NCBI GenBank assembly: GCA_020049615.1
Contig: JAIFKN010000229.1
Location: 1 to 10,361 of the forward strand
DNA length: 10,361 bases
Source: a bacterium
GTDB lineage: Bacteria > Planctomycetota > UBA11346
Direction: 5' to 3'
Both the position numbers and the translations under genes were made by a program. Of the stretch, positions 1 to 6,208 are shown in pieces. Numbering within the stretch: the first letter of the stretch is position 1; each line of letters opens with the position of its first letter. The notes beneath the pieces were generated by a model. The model saw only the letters and a list, made by a program, of their open reading frames with translations. It had not been told where the DNA came from and did no database searches.

Positions 1-660
1 ATGGCCATGGCTTGCGCATTCATCTTGGCGATGAACCGCTCGGGAGCAGGCATCCGATGCCGTAGTCCGTGGGATCGGATCGTGACGATGGAGGAGCGTC
101 GTCAGCATGCCCTCTCGGTGGCGTTGACGCCGGCCCACGCGGCCATCGCCCAGTGGATGTCCACGCATCCCGAGGCCTGGATCGCCACCCAGAATGTCGA
201 TGGCCTGCATGAGCGCGCCGCCAAGGACCTCGGGGCCGCCGGCGATGCCGACCGCATCCTCCGGTTGCATGGATCCCTGCACCGCAGCCGCTGCCTCGAC
301 TGCGGCAAGTCGGACGCCTTGCCGCCACGCATCGACTGTTCGGCCCTGCGCCAGCTGCCGTCCTGCGCCGCATGCGGAGGTCGGCTGCGGCCCGACATCG
401 TGTGGTTCGGGGAAGCGCTGCCGGAGGCGGTCCTGGAAGCTGCGCAGCGTGCGGCCGGGACGGCCCAGGTCTGCATGATCATCGGCACGCGGCTGGATGT
501 GCATCCGGCGGGATACCTGCCCAAACTGGCCCACGCCCGGGGCGCTCTGATCATCGAGGTGAATCCGCAGCCGTCCCTGACCGATATGAATCGCGTCATC
601 ACCCTGCCGATGCCTGCTGATGCCGGTGTGCCGGACCTGCTGGGCAAGGCGCCGGCGTGA
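1..660 (+). CDS. Sir2-family NAD-dependent deacylase, N-terminus incomplete or divergent
   Basis: Sirtuins remove acyl groups from lysine using NAD+, giving nicotinamide and O-acyl-ADP-ribose. The C-terminal two thirds is clear: TQNVDGLH at residues 63-70, the catalytic-base histidine in LHGSL (H90), a zinc site of four cysteines (C98, C101, C122, C125), RPDIVWFGE at 130-138, GTRLDVHPAG at 162-171 (arginine where many family members have serine) and EVNPQPS near 187. The N-terminal NAD-binding part is not normal. A GAGI appears at 15-18, but the following SAESGIPTFR-type segment is absent, and the distance to TQN is roughly 30 residues shorter than usual. The frame opens with the first base of the window, so the true start may lie upstream. 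The stop codon overlaps the GTG start of the macro-domain gene, implying coupled translation. The family is certain; whether the protein is active is not. Confidence 0.85.
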   Translation: MAMACAFILAMNRSGAGIRCRSPWDRIVTMEERRQHALSVALTPAHAAIAQWMSTHPEAWIATQNVDGLHERAAKDLGAAGDADRILRLHGSLHRSRCLDCGKSDALPPRIDCSALRQLPSCAACGGRLRPDIVWFGEALPEAVLEAAQRAAGTAQVCMIIGTRLDVHPAGYLPKLAHARGALIIEVNPQPSLTDMNRVITLPMPADAGVPDLLGKAPA

Positions 661-1496
661 GCAGGCCGGACCTCATGGCCACGTCGCGTCTGCACAGCGG
701 TCTTCTGCCCGGATCGCGGAGTGGTGGCGCCCTCAGCCGTGCCGCCCTCATCGCCTCCTGCGATGCCTACGAGCAGTTCGGGCGACGCACGCCGGAGGTG
801 CTGGAGGCAGCGCGTGCGGCCGGTCCCGAGGGTGTTGCCGACATCGACCAGCTGCGCGCCTGGCTCGCCAGCGATGGCGATGCCAGCCCTGGTCATGAGC
901 TGACGCATCGCCTGTTGGCCCGGCTGCGCGATCTGCTGGTCGCCCGCGAGGCCGCGGGCTGGCAGGCGCCGCCACCGACCCGCCTGCAGGTGGTCGAAGC
1001 CGACATCACCACCCTGGCGGTCGAGGCCATCGTCAACGCGGCCCATGAAAGCCTGCTCGGCGGCGGTGGCGTCGATGGAGCGATCCACCGCGCCGCCGGA
1101 CGGGGGCTGCTCGCGGAATGCCGGCAGCTCGGCGGCTGCCGGCCCGGCCAGGCGAAGTCCACCGGCGGTCACCGCCTGCCGGCGCGGCGCATCATCCATA
1201 CCGTCGGCCCGATCTGGATGGGCGGGGGTTACGGCGAGGCGGCTGAACTGGAGTCCTGTTACTGGCAGAGCTGCCTCGCCGCCCGCGCCGACGGCTGCCG
1301 CAGCGTCGCCTTTCCCTGCGTCAGCACCGGCGTCTTCGGCTATCCGCACGATACGGCTTGCCAGATTGCCGTAGCCACGGTCCGGCGCTTCACCCTGGCC
1401 TATGATGCCTTGGAGGAGGTGCAGTTCTGCTGCTACAGCGCCGAGCAGGCCGGGCGCTACCGCCGCGAATTGGCCGCCGTGCCAAGCCATTCTTGA
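657..1496 (+). CDS. Macro-domain protein, probable O-acetyl-ADP-ribose/ADP-ribose hydrolase (MacroD/YmdB type)
   Basis: The 279-residue product starts at a GTG overlapping the sir2 stop (GTGA). Residues 1-108 form an unrecognised, helix-rich extension. Residues 109-275 are a macro domain: VVEADIT (112-118), IVNAAH (125-130), LLGGGGVDGAIHRAAG (133-148), the LPARRIIHTVGPIW stretch (174-187) and STGVFGYP (223-230). In MacroD and YmdB the catalytic pair is the second Asn of NAAN and the Asp of GVD, ten residues apart. Here these are H130 and D140, so the Asn is a His. Macro domains of this class cleave O-acetyl-ADP-ribose, the sirtuin by-product, or remove ADP-ribose from proteins. The tight coupling to a sirtuin gene fits such a product-clearing role. 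No lipoyl-carrier or SirTM-type partner gene is visible. The domain call is secure; the substrate is inferred. Confidence 0.9.
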   Translation: MSRPDLMATSRLHSGLLPGSRSGGALSRAALIASCDAYEQFGRRTPEVLEAARAAGPEGVADIDQLRAWLASDGDASPGHELTHRLLARLRDLLVAREAAGWQAPPPTRLQVVEADITTLAVEAIVNAAHESLLGGGGVDGAIHRAAGRGLLAECRQLGGCRPGQAKSTGGHRLPARRIIHTVGPIWMGGGYGEAAELESCYWQSCLAARADGCRSVAFPCVSTGVFGYPHDTACQIAVATVRRFTLAYDALEEVQFCCYSAEQAGRYRRELAAVPSHS

Positions 1497-1628
1497 ACTT
1501 CCTGCGCGGCAGTCGTGTCGTCGGTCGGCGACGCCACGCATGTGCACTTCGCAGCGAGCGGGTCGCTGGCCTGACCGCCACCCCCAGCGGCGCACCCGAC
1601 GTCAGCGCGCCCCGGCCACGAGACTAGA

Positions 1629-3428
1629 CTAGGCTGGCCTCCCGTCGACGAAGACCAAGCGCATCTCGCTGGCGCCCTGCCAATGATGGATCTCGGGGCG
1701 TACCAGCAGATCCAGTCTTCGGCCGGGGGCTGCGACATCACCGAAGATGGCTTTGCCGCGCCAGACGAACAGCTCTTTCATCCCGCCACCGGTATCGGTA
1801 AGCGGCCCTTTGAGGTGCTCTCCATTTTTGCCAATCAGCTTCGGTCGGACGGCGAAGGCGGCATTAGCTAGGCGCAGGACCGGTTCGCGGTTGCCCATGC
1901 CAAACGGGCCTATGGCCTCGAAATACTTGAGGAACTCACTGTCGAGGTCGCTCAGTGCGACTTCGGCGTCGTATTCGGTGTACGGCATCAGCGAACCGGG
2001 CGCGACTCGGCTGGCGACGTGGCGTTCGAAGGCATCCTTGAAAGCCTCGATCTGGCTGGCCTCAAGGGTGATGCCGGCAGCGACGGCGTGGCCACCGCCC
2101 TTGGTCAGGACGTGACGGCAGGCCTCAATCGCCTCGCCTAGGTGAACCGAAGGAATCGAGCGCAGGCTGCCCTTGGCTTGGCCGTCGTTGATCGCGATCA
2201 CTGCCGACGGCTTGCCGAAGCGGTCGACCAAATGGTTGGCGACGATGCCGACGATGCCCTGGTGCCAGCCCTCGCCAGCATAGACTAGGGTGGAGCGCGA
2301 TGACAGGTTGGGATCGGCGTCGGCCTGGGCGATGAGGTCGGCGGTCAACGACTGGGTGATGCGACGGCGTTCGCCGTTGTCGGCGACGATACGTTCGATG
2401 ACCTGGCCGACCTGGGCGGCTTCACGGGCGGTGAGCAGTGCGATGTTGGCCATCGCGCTGTCCATTCGGCCGCTGGCGTTCAGCAGGGGTGAGAGCTTCC
2501 AGGCAACGTCGTTCGCGGTAGGCTTGCTGTCGGCTAGGTTGGTCACCGCGAGCAGGGCGCGCAGTCCATGGTTTCCGGTACGGGCCAGTTCCTTAAGGCC
2601 GTGGTGGACGAGGATGCGGTTCTCGCCAGAGAGCTGAGCGCAGTCGGCGACCGTGCCGACGGCGACCAGAGCCAGTGCGTCGGTCAGGAAGGTGCGCAGT
2701 CGATCGGTCACCTTTTCAGCGCCGCACAACTCCATGGCGGTGGCCCAGGCCAGCTTCCACGCCACACCGACGCCGGCGAGGTGCTTGTCCGGGTAGGTGC
2801 AGTCTGGCCGATTGGGATTGACCACCGCCGTGCATTCCGGGAGGTAGCCCTGCGGCAGGTGGTGGTCGGTGATGATGACGTGGCAACCGGTCGTCTGCTC
2901 GATGCGCCTAGCCCAGCCGCCGTCAGCGATCCCACAATCGACGGTCACCATCAATTGAGCGCCATGCGCCACCACCGCCTCCAGGCTGCTCTCCGACAGG
3001 CCGTAACCGTCGAGGTTCCGATGGGGGATCCACACGATCGCCTCGTGCGAGCAGGTCCGGCAGAGCAGCGCCAGCAGGGACGCCGAGGTCGAGCCGTCGA
3101 CGTCGTAGTCGCCGTGGATGAGGATGCGCTGCTTGGCGTTGATCGCGGCTGCGAGGCGGACGGCGGCGGTCTCCATGCCGGCCATCAGGCCGGGCTTGTG
3201 CAGGCCGGCGAGCTTCTTGGCAAGGAACGCCTCGGCCTGCGCCGCTTCCCTGACCCCGCGCAAGGCGAGGAGAGTGGCGATGAGCCGGGAAACGCCCAAA
3301 CCGTGTTCGAGTTCGGAGATCAGACCGGGAACGACAGCGCTCTGCCGCCAAGCGCGGGAGGGGGTCAGCACGGCGGCAGGATGGAGCCGCCACCGCCCCG
3401 GCAACCGGCATACGCCCCCACCCATCAT
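1629..3428 (-). CDS. recJ: Single-stranded-DNA-specific exonuclease RecJ
   Basis: RecJ is a cytoplasmic 5'-3' exonuclease on single-stranded DNA used in recombination and repair. The 599-residue product is near the usual length. It has the DHH-family motifs: DYDVDG at 107-112, VTVDCG with D164, DHH at 188-190, and GTVADC with D262. The DHHA1 part includes WHQGIVGI (388-395) and GGGH (444-447). The C-terminal OB-fold region carries GPFGMGNREP near 507-516. The open frame continues 87 codons further upstream, but that part is arginine/proline-rich shadow sequence, so I start at the ATG-ATG pair. GAGG sits directly before the first ATG and three bases before the second, so 3425 is equally possible. 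It is the last gene of a leftward row, 41 bases after the preceding stop, and converges with the macro-domain gene. Confidence 0.95.
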   Translation of the reverse strand: MMGGGVCRLPGRWRLHPAAVLTPSRAWRQSAVVPGLISELEHGLGVSRLIATLLALRGVREAAQAEAFLAKKLAGLHKPGLMAGMETAAVRLAAAINAKQRILIHGDYDVDGSTSASLLALLCRTCSHEAIVWIPHRNLDGYGLSESSLEAVVAHGAQLMVTVDCGIADGGWARRIEQTTGCHVIITDHHLPQGYLPECTAVVNPNRPDCTYPDKHLAGVGVAWKLAWATAMELCGAEKVTDRLRTFLTDALALVAVGTVADCAQLSGENRILVHHGLKELARTGNHGLRALLAVTNLADSKPTANDVAWKLSPLLNASGRMDSAMANIALLTAREAAQVGQVIERIVADNGERRRITQSLTADLIAQADADPNLSSRSTLVYAGEGWHQGIVGIVANHLVDRFGKPSAVIAINDGQAKGSLRSIPSVHLGEAIEACRHVLTKGGGHAVAAGITLEASQIEAFKDAFERHVASRVAPGSLMPYTEYDAEVALSDLDSEFLKYFEAIGPFGMGNREPVLRLANAAFAVRPKLIGKNGEHLKGPLTDTGGGMKELFVWRGKAIFGDVAAPGRRLDLLVRPEIHHWQGASEMRLVFVDGRPA

Positions 3429-3469
3429 CCTCGGGCAGACGAGGGGCGGCCGATGATCCGGCGATCGTG

Positions 3470-3922
3470 TCAATCGATCAAGCAAAAGCCGTGGCAGCGC
3501 CACAGGAAGGAGGCCCAACGCAGGATGTACCTGCCGTCCTCCTCGCTGACGACGGCTTCGATCTCTGCGTCCAGGGCATCGCGGCGGTGGACGCCCATCT
3601 GTGCGTCGAGCCCCAGCGCCAGTCGGCGACAGGCCCAGGGGGCGTAGACGCCCGGTTCGCGGTCGACATCGCGGCAGGGATTGGACCAATCGCGCTCATC
3701 GAGGTTGACTGGCACTGGGTCGCGCATGAGGACGGCTCGCATCGCACGGCTGATCTCGTCCCAACCGTTCGCCCCGCCCAGGCGGAAGCGCTCGGGCGGC
3801 GGCCCAGGCGGGATGTCGAGGTCGTTGGACGGCGTTTCCAGTTCAAACGTCGGGGGCACCCAGGCGGAACTTCCGGCGCTGGGCAGGTGATAGCAGCAGC
3901 CAGGGTAGGCGAAGAAGCCCAT
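3470..3922 (-). CDS. Hypothetical protein, 150 residues
   Basis: I do not recognise this protein. The start at 3922 is supported by AGGTGA a few bases upstream on the minus strand, and it follows the stop of the preceding gene by about 30 bases. It looks soluble: no signal peptide or membrane helix is visible. It has an early YPGCCYH segment, a proline-rich stretch (DIPPGPPPERF, around residues 36-46), several acidic and aromatic clusters, and a Cys/Trp-rich end (LWRCHGFCLID). Its varied amino-acid make-up is unlike the Arg/Pro/Ala-rich shadow frames, which is the main reason to call it real. It lies between another small unknown gene and recJ on the same strand, probably in one transcript. 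Confidence 0.6.
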   Translation of the reverse strand: MGFFAYPGCCYHLPSAGSSAWVPPTFELETPSNDLDIPPGPPPERFRLGGANGWDEISRAMRAVLMRDPVPVNLDERDWSNPCRDVDREPGVYAPWACRRLALGLDAQMGVHRRDALDAEIEAVVSEEDGRYILRWASFLWRCHGFCLID

Positions 3923-3951
3923 GGATCACCTGAACCAGAGGCCCAGACGGT

Positions 3952-4317
3952 TCATACCCGACCGCCTAGCCGGCGCGGCCAGCGTGGTACGCCATCGTCG
4001 ATCATCCACGCCACGGAGCGTTCATGGCCACACGCCGTCACCGTGCCCCAGCCGAGCCAGGGGCAGGGCCGCACCGGACCGTCCATCTCGTCGCCTCCCA
4101 TCATGTCCTCGCCGAAGCGCAGGCCGATGCTGATCAGTTCCTGGGTGACCTCCTCGATGTGGAGGACACCCATGAAGCCCAGCCGCGCCAGCCAGGGATC
4201 GGCGCGCAGCGTGTTGTTGGGTGCGTTACGGACAAAGGCGCGCCAACGGCCGGGATAGCGCGCAGCGATCGCATTGCGGCGCACGATCAGGGAGAACATC
4301 TCGAAGGGTACGGCCAT
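3952..4317 (-). CDS. Hypothetical protein, 121 residues
   Basis: This protein is not assigned to a named family. I chose the ATG at 4317 because GGAG lies nine bases upstream and because coding character begins there. The same frame is open further upstream, but that part is shadow sequence overlapping the neighbouring EIIA-like gene. The product begins MAVPFEMFSLIVRR, followed by an aromatic/basic region (YPGRWRAF), a helical middle (VLHIEEVTQELISIGL, about 51-66), an acidic Met-rich turn (GEDMMGGDEMDGP) and a Trp-rich end. It has no signal peptide or membrane segment. It sits 28 bases after the EIIA-like remnant and about 30 bases before the next unknown gene, so all are probably co-transcribed with recJ. 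Confidence 0.65.
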   Translation of the reverse strand: MAVPFEMFSLIVRRNAIAARYPGRWRAFVRNAPNNTLRADPWLARLGFMGVLHIEEVTQELISIGLRFGEDMMGGDEMDGPVRPCPWLGWGTVTACGHERSVAWMIDDGVPRWPRRLGGRV

Positions 4318-4345
4318 GAGCCTGATCTCCGTCGCGGGGTTGCGT

Positions 4346-4793
4346 TCAGCGGACCGTGGGCCGGTCGAGGTGGTCGACGAGGAAACGTAGCAGGTCCTCG
4401 CCGCCACGCCGGGCCAGGGTCTCGCCCAGCGGCGGCGGGACAGCGGGGGCGATGCTGCGGGACACCTGGCGATGGAGGTTGCACAGCGCATCGAATACCT
4501 CGCTGCTGCGCGGCAGTGGCACGAGCGAGGCGATAACCAGCCAGACGGGTTCCCCATCGAGGGCATCCCAGAACCCCATCGGCGTGCGCGACCAGCCGAC
4601 GAGCATCCGGACGCGCCCGTCCCAGTCCGGCAGGTCGGCCTCCGTGACCGATGGCCGTGCTGCCCAGGCGCTCCCGTGTCACGAAGACCTCGCGGAGGCT
4701 CCCTGCCAGCTCAACCGCACTGTGCTTCTCAAACAAGCAGACACCCTGGGCGCCAGAGGGCGTTTCGCGGATGAGGTACAACTTATGTGCCAT
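4346..4793 (-). pseudogene. PTS EIIA (PtsN/fructose-type)-like gene, frameshifted and lacking the phospho-histidine region
   Basis: Two frames together make one EIIA-like protein. The first starts at ATG 4793 behind AGGGAG and reads through RERLGSTAIGHG, which matches the REKxGSTGIGNG motif just before the active-site IPH of PtsN/EIIA. It then dissolves into shadow sequence. The second frame is open from 4678 to the stop at 4346 and carries the rest: DLPDWDGRVRM, then GFWDALDGEPVWLVIASLVP, matching the FDAIDxxPVxLxFxLLVP core of EIIA, and a helical end. Joining them near 4640-4650 skips one base, equivalent to losing two bases modulo three. The expected VAIPH segment is missing from both frames, which fits a deletion of about 17 or 20 bases that removed the phosphorylated histidine. 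The N-terminus is also shorter than in PtsN. A separate 86-residue protein starting at ATG 4606 is possible but has no ribosome site. Confidence 0.6.
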
Positions 4794-4799
4794 GCTCTG

Positions 4800-4805
4800 C
4801 TCCCT
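4800..4805 (-). promoter_or_regulatory. Ribosome binding site of the EIIA-like gene
   Basis: AGGGAG lies on the minus strand six bases before the ATG at 4793. It decides the start of the first EIIA-like frame, since that frame is open further upstream, and shows that the gene once had, or still has, a normal translation start. Confidence 0.6.
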
Positions 4806-5084
4806 GCCGATCAGGCGTGAGGGCAATGATCGCGACCCACTCGCGCAGCGCCGCGCACGGAGGTGGCCGACTCGGCCGGGATCCGCACATTGTGGCGCAG
4901 AGGGCGAGTTCGGAAGCCATCCGACCAAAGCATGGGCGCCGGGGTGTTAGTCGAGGGGCAAGGATGTCCGGCATGGGGAGCCCTGTTCCATTGTCCTACG
5001 GGGTGGGCGAAGGGGCTGACGAAGAAACACCGTACTCACTCCGCTGGGCGCCACAGCGTACAGCGTGTGGCAGCACCATCTTGA

Positions 5085-5120
5085 GACGGGCCATCCCCGC
5101 TCAAGGAGGGATGGCCGGTC
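5085..5120. repeat. Inverted repeat / strong hairpin
   Basis: A 13-base arm at 5085-5097 pairs with 5108-5120 at 12 of 13 positions around a 10-base loop; the inner nine pairs (GGCCATCCC/GGGATGGCC) are perfect. No run of T follows on either strand, so it is not a standard Rho-independent terminator. It could be a 5' leader structure, a regulator site, or a dispersed palindromic repeat. Confidence 0.6.
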
Positions 5121-5186
5121 CGTTGTTCGTCTACGATGCCGCGGCTTGTTCAATTGCCACGGCTGGCTCCCGTCCGGGCATGCATC

Positions 5187-5204
5187 CAGAGCTTCTTCGC
5201 TCTG
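5187..5204. repeat. Short inverted repeat CAGAGC-N6-GCTCTG
   Basis: Six-base perfect arms around TTCTTC, about 100 bases upstream of the sigma-factor start. This is a possible operator or leader hairpin. It is short enough to occur by chance. Confidence 0.35.
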
Positions 5205-5301
5205 ACGGCAGACAACGCCCCGAGCCTCAATGTGTTCAGGACTGTGTGTGCGCTCCTCAATGCCTCCCCCGGCACGGGATGGACGCCCGTCGTTCCGCCC
5301 C

Positions 5302-6156
5302 ATGATCACCCGCATGCTCGACGGCGAACGCATCCGCGATCGTGCCTCCGGCTGGGAGGCGGCCTGGGCCGGCCTGGCCGGGCGCGTCGGCGAGGTGCTG
5401 CGCAGCATGCTGCGCCGCCAGTTCTGCAGCCTGGGGCACTGGCAGGATGCCGAGGCGCTGGCCGAGGCCGTGGCCAGCGACATCCTCGCCGGCTACCACG
5501 AGCGGGCGGTGGCCGGCACGCTGCTGGCGCTGTGGGAGCCCGGCAAGGGCGATCCGGCGCGCTTCCTCTGCGGACGCTGGGTCTACGCCCGCGCGCTCGA
5601 CGCCCTGCGCCAGCAGACCGGCCGGCAGCTGCCCCTGGATGCGCAGGCGGTGGCGCCGGCCGGGTCCGACGGCCGCCAACCGGCCGCCGCCGCCATCCTG
5701 GATGCGGTCACCGACGGGCCGCTGCATCTGCTCAATCCCGATCCGCCGACCGTGGCCCAGCGCAGCGCCGGCGCCGAGGTCTGGGGACGCCTCGACTGGG
5801 AGGATCCGGCGCTGCAGCCGCTGCGGCGCGAGCTCGCCGCGTGGTGCGCCGGCGCGGGCTGGGCGGCCTGCGCGGAGGCGTGGCGCAGCGGCCGCGAAGC
5901 CGCCGCCCGCGAGCTCGCGGAGCTGCGCGAGCGGGGCGGCGCGGGCGGGGCGCTCGAGGCCCGGCTGGCGGAGGCCGAGATGCGGCTGCACTTCCATCCG
6001 CTCGACGGCCCGACCCTGGCGCGGCTGGCCGGGACCAGCCCGAACAACGGCGAGCAGATGCTCAGCCGCTACCGCCGTCAGCTGCCCCAGCTCTTCGCCG
6101 AGGTCGCCGAGGCCCTGCGCCGCTGGCAGGCTGTGCTCGCCGAGGAGGCGGCGTGA
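5302..6156 (+). CDS. ECF-like sigma-70 family factor (CalpS-like role proposed)
   Basis: The 284-residue product resembles a sigma factor with regions 2 and 4. Residues 38-108 fit region 2: the FCSLGHWQDAEALAEAV stretch, then RFLCGRWVYARALDALRQQ, the part that binds core polymerase and the -10 element. Residues 225-265 fit a region-4 helix-turn-helix (MRLHFHPLDGPTLARLAG, then SRYRRQL). The segment between them is about 100 residues, longer than in ordinary ECF factors, and helical with an Ala/Arg/Glu-rich stretch. The start at 5302 is not firm: no ribosome site precedes it, and ATGs at 5260 and 5314 are in the same frame. It is followed after 52 bases by the unknown and Lon-macro genes. I propose that it is the output factor of that unit, held inactive until the protease acts. 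The sigma-like fold is probable; the role is inferred. Confidence 0.7.
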   Translation: MITRMLDGERIRDRASGWEAAWAGLAGRVGEVLRSMLRRQFCSLGHWQDAEALAEAVASDILAGYHERAVAGTLLALWEPGKGDPARFLCGRWVYARALDALRQQTGRQLPLDAQAVAPAGSDGRQPAAAAILDAVTDGPLHLLNPDPPTVAQRSAGAEVWGRLDWEDPALQPLRRELAAWCAGAGWAACAEAWRSGREAAARELAELRERGGAGGALEARLAEAEMRLHFHPLDGPTLARLAGTSPNNGEQMLSRYRRQLPQLFAEVAEALRRWQAVLAEEAA

Positions 6157-6194
6157 GCGCCGTCAGCAGCCCGGGCGGAGGCCGTAGGTGGTCC

Positions 6195-6200
6195 AGGAGG
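6195..6200 (+). promoter_or_regulatory. Ribosome binding site of the 297-residue gene
   Basis: AGGAGG lies eight bases before the ATG at 6209. It decides for that start over the in-frame GTG at 6188. Confidence 0.75.
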
Positions 6201-6208
6201 GATCCCCC

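Larger units (their letters stand above)
4806..5301. other. Non-coding stretch between divergent gene groups
   Basis: No convincing gene is seen on either strand; the open frames here read as shadow sequence. It separates the leftward recJ group from the rightward sigma/Lon group, so promoters for both should lie here, but I find no clean -35/-10 pair. It contains two hairpins (5085-5120 and 5187-5204) and a CCTCAATG repeated 30 bases apart (5225 and 5255). A possible 8-codon leader frame starts at 5279, and its TGA (5303-5305) overlaps the sigma-factor ATG. Confidence 0.5.

Noticed and set aside
102..1595. 497-codon open frame on the minus strand
   Set aside because: It lies opposite the clear sir2 and macro genes and has the Arg/Ala/Gly-rich make-up of a shadow frame in G+C-rich DNA.
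1497..1628. Terminator between the convergent macro and recJ genes
   Set aside because: Only weak 4-base stems and no T run on either strand.
2568..3647. 359-codon open frame on the plus strand
   Set aside because: It is antisense to recJ, whose motifs are all present; no domain is seen in it.
3429..3689. Longer recJ start giving 686 residues
   Set aside because: The added 87 residues overlap the preceding gene and are Arg/Pro-rich; RecJ homologues begin near the chosen start.
4783..4974. 63-codon minus-strand frame overlapping the EIIA-like start
   Set aside because: It lacks a ribosome site and any motif, and could be open by chance.
4787..5305. 172-codon plus-strand frame ahead of the sigma gene
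   Set aside because: No ribosome site, no recognisable domain and a make-up like random G+C-rich sequence. Only its last eight codons might matter as a leader.
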